Source: Streptomyces sp. 840.1 (lineage in GTDB: Bacteria; Actinomycetota; Actinomycetes; Streptomycetales; Streptomycetaceae). From it: a DNA stretch of 64,000 nt. The notes beneath the pieces were generated by a model. The model did not search any database, was not told the DNA's origin, and saw only the letters and a program-made list of their open reading frames with translations. This document shows positions 29,574 through 37,718 of this stretch, in pieces (position 1 is the stretch's first letter; the number at the start of each line of letters is the position of its first letter). The stretch lies in NCBI RefSeq assembly GCF_003751445.1, contig NZ_RJUU01000002.1, forward strand, positions 868,001 through 932,000, given 5' to 3'. The position numbers and the translations under genes are program-made.

Positions 29574-32500
29574 TCAGGCCGTGGCCACCGCGAAGACGTG
29601 GATCACACCGCCGTCCGTGGTGGACGGCAGGGTCACGCTCGCGAGCTGCTTGCCCGCCTGGAGCGCGATCGGGGCGGTGGCGAAGATCTCGGTGCCCACC
29701 GGGTCCGTCCCGCCGCCCTGGACGTCGCGGTACGCGGTGTGCACCGCGACCGTGTTGCCGAACGACGGCTTGTCCGCGCCGCCGCCCAGCGTCCAGTCGC
29801 TGAAGCCGATCTCCGCCTGCTGCGTGGTGCCGTCGGTGTACGTCAGCGTCGCCTGCCCGGACGCCGAGCCCTCGGCCGCGCTGCCCAGCAGGCTGAGCTT
29901 CGTGTCGCCGGGGGCGGCGGGAACGTTCACCACCTGCGGTTCGGTGCCGGCCACCTCGATGTTGTCCGGGTCGCCCGCCGCCACCTCGGGCCAGCCGAAG
30001 TCGAAGCCGCCGGACGAGACCTTCCCGCCGGGTGTCGCGCCCGCCGCGGCGAGCGCCTTGGCCGAGTAACTCCAGCCCTCACCGTCGAAGTTGGCCTGCG
30101 GGTTGTCGTCGTCGGCGGAGATGGCGGTGCTGTTGCGGTTCCACAGCATGCCGTTCTTCTCCGCCACGGTCACCGAGGCCGAGGTCTTCGGGAGCTCCTC
30201 ACCTGTGGACGACTTCAGTGTCACCGGGACCGTGTAGTGACCCTCGGCCGTGTCCGCAGCCGCTGACACCTTCAGCGTCGCGCTCACCGAACCGCGGGCC
30301 GGAACGGTGAAATCACCCTCTGCCGGGGTCACGGTGACGCCGGCCGGAGCCTTCGCCGTCCAGTGCACCGTGGTGGCCTTCGTCTCGATGCTCTGCACCT
30401 TGACGGTGGTCTGCGCACTGCTGCTGCCCGGCTCGATCTTCAGCTGCTCGGGGGTGGCGCCGGTGAAGTACTTCAGACCGCCGCCGGGGAAGGACGGCGG
30501 GGCGTCGGCCTTCGCCGCACCCCAGGAGGTGTCCGCCGTGGAGCCGAGGGTGTAGTCCAGCTTCCCGCCGTGGGTGACGAGCGAGGCGGGCACCCACGGC
30601 TTCGTGGAGGTGCGGCCGTTGACCTTCAGCCCGTGGATGTAGGTGTTGTCCGCCGAGGCGGCGGGCGCGTCGACCGTGATCGTCCTGCCGCGCCCGGTGT
30701 GCACCACCGCGTGCGGGAACAGCGGTGCGGTCAGGGTCAGATCGGCCCGGCTGGGGTTCTGCGGGTACATGCCGAGCGCCGAGAAGACGTACCAGGACGA
30801 CATCGTCCCCGCGTCGTCGTTGCCGGGGATGCCGCCGGGGGAGTCGGTCCACAGCTGGTCCAGCTCCGCGCGGACCGTCTCCTGCGTCTTGTACGGGGCG
30901 CCCAGGTAGTCGTACAGGTAAGGGGCGTTGATGTCGGGCTCGTTGGTCGCGTCGTAGCGCGTGTCGTCCTTCGCCGAGAAGTCGAACTTCCCGTCCGGCG
31001 TGCGGAAGAAGGCGTCGAGGCGCTTCACCGCCTGGTCGTCACCGCCCATCGCGCCGGCCAGGCCGGCCACGTCCGAGTACACCATCCAGGTGTAGCGCGC
31101 GCTGGACCCCTCGACGAAGCCGCTGCCGGTGCCCGGCGTGAAGGTGCCCGCCCAGGTGCCGTCCGCCTTCCGGTCGCGTATGTAGCCGCCCTGCGGGGTG
31201 GCGTTGGCGTCGAACACGTTGGTCCAGTTCCCCGAGCGGTCCAGGAACCTCTTCGCGTCGGCTGTCCGGCCGGTCTGGCGGGACAGCTCGGACAGTCCGT
31301 AGTCGGCCGCCGCGTCCTCCAGCGTCTCGGCCGCGCCGCCCCAGCAGTGGCAGTTGTCCGCCGGTACGTACCCGAGCTCCAGGTACTTGTCGAGCGCGGG
31401 CCGCTGGCCCACGCACTCGACGTTGCAGCCCGAGCTGTCGGAGTCGTTCGCCGTGGGTACCGTCGCGGCCTCGACCAGTGATTTCAGCGCGCCCTTGACG
31501 TCGAAGTCATGGCCGCCGAAGGCGTAGATCCCGGCGAGGGCCGCATCCGAGGGATCACCCGACATCACGCTCGTCTTGCCGTTCTCCAGCAGCCAGCGGT
31601 CCCACTCGCCGCCGCGCTGGCCCGCGTAGTTGAAAAGCGACTGCGCGTAGTCGCTGCCCGCCCGCGGATTGAGCAGCGTCATGAGCTGCACCTGGGCGCG
31701 GTACTGGTCCCAGCCGGAGAACGTGCCGTACTGGGCGTGCTGGCCCTTGGCGAGCCGGTGCGGCTTGCGGTCGGCGCCGAGGTAGCGGCCGTCCACGTCA
31801 TTGGTCAGGGTGGGCTCCAGCATGGAGTGGTAGAGCGCGGTGTAGAAGGTGGTGCGCCGGGCCTCGCTGCCGCCGCCCACCTCGACCGACTTCAGCGCCT
31901 TGTTCCAGGCGGCGGCGGCCTGGGTCCTGACGGAGTCGAAGCTCTTGCGGGGGCCGTTCTCCGCGCGGAGGTTGGCCTCGGCGTTCTGCGCGCTGACGTA
32001 GGAGACGGCGACCTTGGCGCCGGCCTCGGTGGTCCCGTCGGCGAAGGTGACGTACGCGCCGGAGCCCTTGCCCTCGACGGCGTTGCCGGACGAGCTGTAC
32101 CCCGTACCCCCGGAGGCGGAGGTCGAGCCGGGCTCGACCTTGCTGTCGGTCCAGGTGCCGGTCTTCGCGAACGCCTTGTCGAAGTGGGCGGTGAAGTACA
32201 GCGTGTAGAGGTCCTTGCGGTTGTTCGCGCTCTGCGGACCGCAGAAGTTGCCCGCCGTGACGGAGCCCGTCACGGTGCGGGCCGCCTTGTCGATCTTCAC
32301 GGTGGCCCCGGTGCTGCCGCTCTCCGAGTTGGAGGTACGGAACAGCATGCTGGCGGGCTTGTCCGCGGGAAAGCCGAACTTCCCCGAACCGGTCCGGGCG
32401 GTGGTGGTGAGCGCCGCCGAAGCACCGCTCGCCAGGCCGACCTTGTAGTAGCCGGGCGATGCGCTCTCGTCGGCGTGCGAGAAGCTCGCGGCGTACTTCG

Positions 32501-32924
32501 CGTCGGTGGTGTCCGCGCTGGGCGAGGAGTCGACGTCACCCACGTACGGCATGATCGGGATGTCGCCGTTTGCGCCCGAGCAGCCGACGCCGTTGAGATG
32601 CGTGAGGCTGAAGCCGCGGATCTTCGTCGCGTCGTACTGGTAGCCGCCGGGAGCGGGGGTCGAGACCTGCTTGCCCCTGGAGTTCTGCGGACTCCAGGCC
32701 AGCATGCCGAACGGCTGCACCGCGCCCGGATAGGTGTTGCCCGCGTTGGACGTGCCGATCAGCGGATTGACGTACGACACGGGATTCTTGACGGTGCCGT
32801 GGGGGGAGGCCGCGGAGGCGGGGGAGGCCGTGGCGGCCAATCCCAGCGCGGCCATGGCGGTCACCGCGACGGAGCTGATGATTCCGATCCCGGTGCGCGC
32901 CCGGTGGTTGTGCGTGTCTGACAC
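29574..32924 (-). CDS. Secreted GH92 alpha-mannosidase
   Basis: A 1,116-residue exported glycosidase. A signal peptide occupies roughly the first 38 residues (RTGIGIISSVAVTAMAALGL, then SPASAAS). GH92 features follow: VNPLIGTSNAGNTYPGAVQP at the mature N-terminus, FSLTHLNGVGCSG, RTTFYTALYHSMLEPT, GTFSGWDQYRAQ, and near the end of the catalytic part PGNDDAGTMSSWYVFSALG. The last 300 residues add an NEW3-type beta domain (KAPAGVTVTPAEGDFTVPA) and a further beta-sandwich. GH92 enzymes are calcium-dependent exo-mannosidases acting on alpha-linked mannans or N-glycans. I chose GTG 32924 because AAGGGCAGGA precedes it; TTG 32957 is an unlikely alternative. Confidence 0.93.
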   Translation of the reverse strand: MSDTHNHRARTGIGIISSVAVTAMAALGLAATASPASAASPHGTVKNPVSYVNPLIGTSNAGNTYPGAVQPFGMLAWSPQNSRGKQVSTPAPGGYQYDATKIRGFSLTHLNGVGCSGANGDIPIMPYVGDVDSSPSADTTDAKYAASFSHADESASPGYYKVGLASGASAALTTTARTGSGKFGFPADKPASMLFRTSNSESGSTGATVKIDKAARTVTGSVTAGNFCGPQSANNRKDLYTLYFTAHFDKAFAKTGTWTDSKVEPGSTSASGGTGYSSSGNAVEGKGSGAYVTFADGTTEAGAKVAVSYVSAQNAEANLRAENGPRKSFDSVRTQAAAAWNKALKSVEVGGGSEARRTTFYTALYHSMLEPTLTNDVDGRYLGADRKPHRLAKGQHAQYGTFSGWDQYRAQVQLMTLLNPRAGSDYAQSLFNYAGQRGGEWDRWLLENGKTSVMSGDPSDAALAGIYAFGGHDFDVKGALKSLVEAATVPTANDSDSSGCNVECVGQRPALDKYLELGYVPADNCHCWGGAAETLEDAAADYGLSELSRQTGRTADAKRFLDRSGNWTNVFDANATPQGGYIRDRKADGTWAGTFTPGTGSGFVEGSSARYTWMVYSDVAGLAGAMGGDDQAVKRLDAFFRTPDGKFDFSAKDDTRYDATNEPDINAPYLYDYLGAPYKTQETVRAELDQLWTDSPGGIPGNDDAGTMSSWYVFSALGMYPQNPSRADLTLTAPLFPHAVVHTGRGRTITVDAPAASADNTYIHGLKVNGRTSTKPWVPASLVTHGGKLDYTLGSTADTSWGAAKADAPPSFPGGGLKYFTGATPEQLKIEPGSSSAQTTVKVQSIETKATTVHWTAKAPAGVTVTPAEGDFTVPARGSVSATLKVSAAADTAEGHYTVPVTLKSSTGEELPKTSASVTVAEKNGMLWNRNSTAISADDDNPQANFDGEGWSYSAKALAAAGATPGGKVSSGGFDFGWPEVAAGDPDNIEVAGTEPQVVNVPAAPGDTKLSLLGSAAEGSASGQATLTYTDGTTQQAEIGFSDWTLGGGADKPSFGNTVAVHTAYRDVQGGGTDPVGTEIFATAPIALQAGKQLASVTLPSTTDGGVIHVFAVATA

Positions 32925-33159
32925 CGTTCCTGCCCTTCGTGTATGACGAACGGTCAACGCGGCGGGAGCAGGTGCGCCGTGACCACTCCGCGACGGCGGC
33001 CGCCCCCGACAACGTTGTCAACGACGTGAGGATGCTCCTCCTGCCACTCCGGGGTGTCAAGGATTCACGGAATCCCGCAGTCCGGACCGGGCGGGGGCGG
33101 GGGAGGGGCAGTCGGACGAAACCTCGCATATCTCGCGGGCGGTCCGGGGAACGGCGAAG

Positions 33160-33190
33160 GGCGTGCCGCGTACGGACAGCGGCACGCCCC
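33160..33190 (-). terminator. Terminator after terB
   Basis: GGGCGTGCCG (33160-33169) and CGGCACGCCC (33181-33190) form a perfect 10-bp stem with an 11-base loop, 15 bases after the terB stop and before the mannosidase on the same strand. Confidence 0.75.
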
Positions 33191-33204
33191 GGGGTGTCGC
33201 GGGA

Positions 33205-33660
33205 CTACAGGTCGAACTCGGCCGGTGCGATGCCGGCGGCGAAGCAGGCCTCGCGGACCACGGCGCGCTCGGTGCTGTCGAAGTTGCCGTCGGCGCCGCC
33301 GATGACGATGCCGATCTGGATGACCGCGCGCGCCTCGGTGGGCTTCTTGCCGACCTTGCCGACGGTCTGGAGGAGGCTGACCTTCCCGAAGTCGAAATCG
33401 GAGATCAGCTGCTGGCAGTAGTCGTTGAACCGGCGCTGCAGATCCTCGGCGGGAAAGTTCCGCAGTACCTCGTTCCCCGCGATCAGCGAGGCCACCCGCT
33501 GCCGCTCGACGGGGTCGATGGAGCCGTCGGCCGCGGCCACGAGGGCGCACACGGCCATGCTCGCGTCGCGGAAGGCTCCGCTCTTCAGGTCGTTCTTCTT
33601 GGCGTTGAGCTGCGTCTGCATCGTCGATGCCGATTCCTTGACGCGGTCCCACAGTGCCAT
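33205..33660 (-). CDS. terB: TerB-family tellurite/stress resistance protein
   Basis: A 151-residue cytoplasmic protein with the TerB helical fold: MALWDRVKESASTMQTQL, then DASMAVCALVAAADGSIDPVE and the matching second half IVIGGADGNFDSTERAVVREA, each with the acidic metal-binding pattern D-G-x-[IF]-D. TerB proteins accompany TerD-family calcium-binding proteins at the membrane in tellurite-resistance and general envelope stress modules. It is downstream of two terD-type genes in the same direction with short gaps, forming a three-gene operon that ends in a hairpin. Confidence 0.93.
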   Translation of the reverse strand: MALWDRVKESASTMQTQLNAKKNDLKSGAFRDASMAVCALVAAADGSIDPVERQRVASLIAGNEVLRNFPAEDLQRRFNDYCQQLISDFDFGKVSLLQTVGKVGKKPTEARAVIQIGIVIGGADGNFDSTERAVVREACFAAGIAPAEFDL

Positions 33661-33735
33661 TCGAATTACTCCAGGGTCGGTCGAAGTGATGAGTGCCGGC
33701 CGGTGCGCGAGGGCGCGTGAGCCGACGGGCAGGCC

Positions 33736-34317
33736 CTACAGATGCGCGGCGACGGCCGGCATCAGGTCCTGGAAGGTGCGCCCCTGGGCCGCGCTGCCGA
33801 TGGCCGTCATCTGCCATCCGGTGCCGGACCGCTGGACCTTGGCCATGATCTGCGCGGTGTGGCGTCCGCCGCCGGTCAGCGTGTACCGCGCCAGTTCCTG
33901 CCCCGTGGTCTCGTCGACCAGCCGGCAGAAGGCGTTGTCGACCTCCTCGAAGGTCTGGCCCGTGAACGAGTTCACCGTGAAGACGATCTGGTCGACGTGG
34001 GCCGGGACGCGCTGCAGGTCGACGACGATCGACTCGTCGTCACCACCCTCGCCGGCGCCGCCGACCCGGTTGTCGCCGTTGTGCCGGACCGAACCGTCGT
34101 CGCTGGTCAGGTGCTGGAAGAAGACGACGTCCTGCGGGGCCGCGCCCGCGAAGAGGACGGCGGAGGCGTCGAGGTCGATCTCACGGGCGGCCAGCCGGGC
34201 GAGAAACCCCCTGCGGGGTGCGGACTTCCAGCCCAGGCCCATGCGTACGACGGTGAGTTCCCCGCCGCCCGTCTTGGTGAGGCTGATCTGCTGGCCCTTG
34301 GTCAGGTTGACGGTCAT
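33736..34317 (-). CDS. TerD/TerZ-family protein
   Basis: A 193-residue calcium-binding beta-sandwich protein. Family signatures are MTVNLTKGQQISLTKTGGGE, the DLDASAVLFAG segment, FFQHLTSDDGSVRHNGDNRVG, the acidic GGDDESIVVDLQRVP, and IVFTVNSFTGQTFEEV. The insert KSAPRRGFLARLAAREI before DLDAS resembles TerZ/TerA-like members rather than the short TerD form. It is the middle gene of the ter operon, between terD and terB. It probably binds calcium through the paired acidic loops and acts in envelope stress resistance. No enzymatic activity is implied. Confidence 0.92.
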   Translation of the reverse strand: MTVNLTKGQQISLTKTGGGELTVVRMGLGWKSAPRRGFLARLAAREIDLDASAVLFAGAAPQDVVFFQHLTSDDGSVRHNGDNRVGGAGEGGDDESIVVDLQRVPAHVDQIVFTVNSFTGQTFEEVDNAFCRLVDETTGQELARYTLTGGGRHTAQIMAKVQRSGTGWQMTAIGSAAQGRTFQDLMPAVAAHL

Positions 34318-34363
34318 GGCTCCACTCTCGGCAGGGGGCGGTACGACGGTGACCCGGAGCGGG

Positions 34364-34939
34364 TCAGAGGCTGACGCCGAAGTCGGCGACGATTCCGCTG
34401 AGTCCGGCGGCGTAGCCCTGTCCGACGGCGCGGAACTTCCACTCGGCGCCGTTGCGGTACAGCTCGCCGAAGACCATGGCGGTCTCCGTGGAGGCGTCCT
34501 CGCTCAGGTCGTAGCGGGCGATCTCGGCGCCGCCCGCCTGGTTGACCACGCGGATGTAGGCGTTGCGGACCTGGCCGAAGCTCTGGCCGCGTCCCTCCGC
34601 GTCGTGGATCGAGACGGGGAAGACGATCTTGGCGACCTCGGCCGGCACGGCAGCGAGATCGACCTTGACGATCTCGTCGTCGCCCTCGCCCTCGCCCGTG
34701 AGGTTGTCGCCGGTGTGCTCGACCGAACCGTCGGGGCTCTTCAGGTTGTTGTAGAAGACGAAGTTGTCGTTCGAACCGACCTTCCCGGCCTCGTCGCACA
34801 GCAGCGCGCTGGCGTCCAGGTCGTAGTCCGTGCCGGTGGTCGTGCGGACGTCCCAGCCGAGGCCGACGAGGACCGCGGTGAGTCCGGGGGCCTCCTTGGT
34901 CAGCGAGACGTTTCCACCCTTGGAGAGGCTCACGCCCAT
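34364..34939 (-). CDS. terD: TerD-family protein
   Basis: A 191-residue member with the canonical sequence: [76 protein letters not shown], and [19 protein letters not shown]. Acidic D/E pairs form the two calcium sites. The frame runs open well beyond the real start; ATG 34939 is chosen because it gives the invariant MGVSLSKG N-terminus and normal length. It is the first gene of terD-terZ-like-terB. The BlaI-like palindrome at 35019-35034 lies 80 bases upstream, between it and the divergent blaI-type regulator. Confidence 0.94.
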   Translation of the reverse strand: MGVSLSKGGNVSLTKEAPGLTAVLVGLGWDVRTTTGTDYDLDASALLCDEAGKVGSNDNFVFYNNLKSPDGSVEHTGDNLTGEGEGDDEIVKVDLAAVPAEVAKIVFPVSIHDAEGRGQSFGQVRNAYIRVVNQAGGAEIARYDLSEDASTETAMVFGELYRNGAEWKFRAVGQGYAAGLSGIVADFGVSL

Positions 34940-35018
34940 GGTTTTCTCCCTCTGCGCATCGCGCCGCGCATCGTTGCGACCGCGCGTGATCGCGCGGACG
35001 CCGAGTGGCAGCACCTGA

Positions 35019-35034
35019 AATCTACAGCACTGTA
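35019..35034. promoter_or_regulatory. Palindrome between terD and blaI-type gene
   Basis: TCTACAG-CA-CTGTAGA is a perfect 7-bp inverted repeat. It contains the CTACA/TGTAG half-sites typical of actinobacterial BlaI/MecI operators, so the adjacent BlaI protein could control itself and perhaps the divergent ter operon. Confidence 0.6.
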
Positions 35035-35161
35035 GAGTTTGTGTGGCGGGTACGGCCGCGGTCTCCGCCGGGCCCACGGGACGTCCGGGCGGCTGGGTAG
35101 GATGCCCCGGCGCCCGGCAGCCGGACGAGCGGCCGGGCGGAGTTACGAAAGGGGCCGCGTC

Positions 35162-35593
35162 GTGGGCGGAGAGAAGGCAGGCCGTCCGCAGGAGCCGCGG
35201 GCCCGCCGGCGTGGCCAGGGCGAACTGGAGACCCAGGTGCTGGCCGTACTGGGCGGGGCGAGCGAACCCGTCACCGCCGCCTGGGTACAGGAGCGCCTCG
35301 ACGGCGGACTCTCGTACAGCACGGTCATCACCATCCTGACCCGGCTGCTCGGCAAGCAGGCGGTCACCCGTACGGGTTCGGGCCGCCCGGTGCTGTGGCA
35401 GTCGACGGCGAACGGGGCCGGTCTCACCGCGTTCCGGATGCGCCGGCTGCTCGACCAGCGCGACGACCGGGACGCCGTGCTGTCCAGCTTCGTGTCCGCG
35501 CTGTCGCCGGACGACGAGGACCTGCTGAGGTCGCTGCTCGGCGAGAGCGGCTCCGGCCCCGCCGGGCGGGCCACGGACGAGCCGGAGAGTTGA
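35162..35593 (+). CDS. BlaI/MecI-family transcriptional repressor
   Basis: A 143-residue winged-helix regulator. The body matches Bla[56 protein letters not shown] (recognition helix S-Y-S-T-V), then a C-terminal dimerisation helix and [20 protein letters not shown] 35162 is selected because GAAAGGGG ends seven bases before it; the frame is open farther upstream without a ribosome site. The stop is four bases before an M56 peptidase, the usual sensor-protease partner that inactivates BlaI-type repressors. Confidence 0.93.
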   Translation: MGGEKAGRPQEPRARRRGQGELETQVLAVLGGASEPVTAAWVQERLDGGLSYSTVITILTRLLGKQAVTRTGSGRPVLWQSTANGAGLTAFRMRRLLDQRDDRDAVLSSFVSALSPDDEDLLRSLLGESGSGPAGRATDEPES

Positions 35594-35596
35594 CCG

Positions 35597-36529
35597 ATGG
35601 GTGTCTTCGTCTGTCTGCCCCTGATCCTGCCCCTCACGGCGCTGCCCATCGCACGCCTGGCGGAGCAGCATCTGCATCCGCGAAGTGCCGCCCGTCTGCT
35701 CGCGACCATCGCCGTGATCCTGGCCTCGTGCAGCACGCTCTGCCTCGGTCTTCTGGCGGTGGTCGGCACGGCCCAGCTGCCCGGCAACCCGCTGCCCGAC
35801 GGCTGGTCCGACGACGAGGTCAGGAAGGCCGTTCCGCACGACAGGTTCGTCGGCAAGACGGCGATCGCCGCGCTCGTGGCCGTGGCCGCGGGCTGCGCCT
35901 CCGTAGTCCGGCGCCACTACCGCTTCCGCTCCCGTGCGCACCGCACGCTGGCCGGGCTGTCGACGACGGCCGAGCTCGCGGTGCTGCCCGACGGCGTGCC
36001 GTACGCCTACGCCCTGCCCGGCTCGCCCGGCAGGATCATGGTCTCCTCCGCGATGCTCGACTGCCTGACGGAGGCCGAGCAGCGGGCACTCCTCGCCCAT
36101 GAACGGGCCCATCTCGCGGGCCGCCACCACCGCCTGCTGCTCGCCGTCCAGCTGGCGGGCTGCGCGAACCCGCTGCTGCGGCCGCTGCGCGCGGCCATCA
36201 CGTACAGCACGGAGCGCTGGGCGGACGAGGAGGCGGCCGTCACCACCGGGGACCGGCGGCTCACCGCCCGCACGGTCGGCAAGGCGGCGATCATCTCGCA
36301 CCGGGCCGCCACCGAGACCGTCCCGGCCTTCGCCGCAGCCGGCCCCGTACCCCGGCGGGTCGCCGCACTGCTGGGGCCGGTCCCGCCGGAGCAGGGCTGG
36401 CCGCCGATCCACACCCCGACCGGGATCGCCGCGTACGTCGCCGCGGTGGGAACGGCCCTGTCCACCGGGTCCTCGCTGAACGCGGCCTTCGCGCTCTTCG
36501 TCGCGCTCGAAGCGGCGACGCCGCTGTAG
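35597..36529 (+). CDS. M56-family membrane metallopeptidase (BlaR1-like)
   Basis: A 310-residue integral membrane protease. It has hydrophobic segments near the N-terminus ([41 protein letters not shown]) and around residue 95. The zinc motif HERAH (in [17 protein letters not shown], about residue 170) is followed by the third-ligand region TERWADEEA. Two C-terminal hydrophobic helices follow. There is no penicillin-binding sensor domain, as in most actinobacterial M56 proteins. It is paired with the BlaI-type gene four bases upstream, so its likely role is signal-dependent cleavage of that repressor. The signal is unknown. Confidence 0.9.
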   Translation: MGVFVCLPLILPLTALPIARLAEQHLHPRSAARLLATIAVILASCSTLCLGLLAVVGTAQLPGNPLPDGWSDDEVRKAVPHDRFVGKTAIAALVAVAAGCASVVRRHYRFRSRAHRTLAGLSTTAELAVLPDGVPYAYALPGSPGRIMVSSAMLDCLTEAEQRALLAHERAHLAGRHHRLLLAVQLAGCANPLLRPLRAAITYSTERWADEEAAVTTGDRRLTARTVGKAAIISHRAATETVPAFAAAGPVPRRVAALLGPVPPEQGWPPIHTPTGIAAYVAAVGTALSTGSSLNAAFALFVALEAATPL

Positions 36530-36687
36530 GACCCGGCCGCGCCGGGTGCCGGCAACTCCGTGCGGGGGCTCGGCTCGGGCACGTCCTTGTCGATTTGCGC
36601 CGCCATCCGTTACGGGAATCATGGAACGCGGAGTGCTCGCTCGGGGACTGCGCCCCCGGTACGGGGCGTCCACACACTGGAGTGCAC

Positions 36688-37665
36688 ATGACGCAGGTTC
36701 CGCCGCCCGTCACCCCGTTCCTCGAGCCGGCCGCGAAGGAGCTGGCCGAGGCCACCGACCCGCACCCCCGGATCTACGAGGTCCCGCCGGAGCAGGGCCG
36801 CGAGATCCTCGCCGGCCTGCAGAGCGGTGAGGGGGTGGACCGGCCCGAGGTCGACGAGGAGTGGGTCGACGTCGACGCGGGTGAGTGGGGCACGGTGCGT
36901 ACCCGTGTCATCCGCCCCAGGGGCGCCACCGGGCCACTGCCCGTGGTGGTCTACATCCACGGAGCCGGGTGGGTGTTCGGTGACGACAGGACCCACGACC
37001 GCCTCTTCCGCGAGCTGGTCGTCGGAGCGAACGCGGTCGGCGTGTTCCCGGTGTACGACCGTGCGCCGGAGGCGAAGTACCCCACGCAGGTCGAGCAGAA
37101 CTACGCCGTGGGGCAGTGGGTGCGCAAGAACGGCGCCGGCCACGGCATGGACACCTCGCGCGTGGCGGTGACCGGGGAGTCGGTCGGCGGGTGCATGTCC
37201 GCCGTCTTCGCGCTGATGAACAAGGAGCGCGAGAACGGCCTCGACCTGAAGGCCCAGGTCCTGCTCTACCCGGTCACCGACGCCGACTTCGACACGCCTT
37301 CCTACCACCAGTTCGCGGAGGGCTACTACCTCACCCGCGACGGCATGAAGTGGTTCTGGGACGCCTACACCAACGACCCCGCCGAGCGTGTCCAGCACTA
37401 CGCCTCACCCCTGCGGTCGAGCCTGGACCAGCTCAGAGGCCTGCCCACCACCCTGGTCATCACCGACGAGGCCGACGTCCTGCGCGACGAGGGCGAGAGG
37501 TACGCCGACAGGCTCCGCGAGGCCGGAGTCGACGTGACCTCCGTCCGCGTCGCGGGCATGGTCCACGACTTCCTTCTCCTGGACAGCCTGCGCGACACCC
37601 GCGCCGCGAACGTCGCTCGCAGACTCGCCGTCGACGCCCTGCGCACCGCCCTGCACGACGGCTGA
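36688..37665 (+). CDS. Alpha/beta hydrolase, HSL-type esterase
   Basis: A 325-residue carboxylesterase of the hormone-sensitive-lipase family. The oxyanion motif is HGAGWVFG (the usual HGGG with an alanine), the nucleophile elbow is GESVGG, the acidic residue lies in [12 protein letters not shown], and the catalytic His is in [21 protein letters not shown] replaces the common YRLAPE motif. ATG 36688 follows GGAG. The protein is probably cytoplasmic, since no signal peptide is visible. Substrates are likely short-chain acyl esters. It is followed by a hairpin and faces the HelD-type helicase gene. Confidence 0.92.
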   Translation: MTQVPPPVTPFLEPAAKELAEATDPHPRIYEVPPEQGREILAGLQSGEGVDRPEVDEEWVDVDAGEWGTVRTRVIRPRGATGPLPVVVYIHGAGWVFGDDRTHDRLFRELVVGANAVGVFPVYDRAPEAKYPTQVEQNYAVGQWVRKNGAGHGMDTSRVAVTGESVGGCMSAVFALMNKERENGLDLKAQVLLYPVTDADFDTPSYHQFAEGYYLTRDGMKWFWDAYTNDPAERVQHYASPLRSSLDQLRGLPTTLVITDEADVLRDEGERYADRLREAGVDVTSVRVAGMVHDFLLLDSLRDTRAANVARRLAVDALRTALHDG

Positions 37666-37673
37666 TCCCCACC

Positions 37674-37706
37674 GGGCTCCTGGCCGGCGTCTCATGCCAG
37701 GAGCCC
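37674..37706. terminator. Bidirectional terminator, esterase / helicase
   Basis: GGGCTCCTGGC (37674-37684) and GCCAGGAGCCC (37696-37706) form a perfect 11-bp stem with an 11-base loop between two convergent stops. Confidence 0.85.
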
Positions 37707-37718
37707 CCACGGGCGCCG

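Noticed and set aside
34940..36673. Upstream extension of the terD frame by more than 500 codons
   Set aside because: The frame merely lacks stops. The extension overlaps the BlaI and M56 genes antisense, and the family N-terminus MGVSLSKG begins at 34939.
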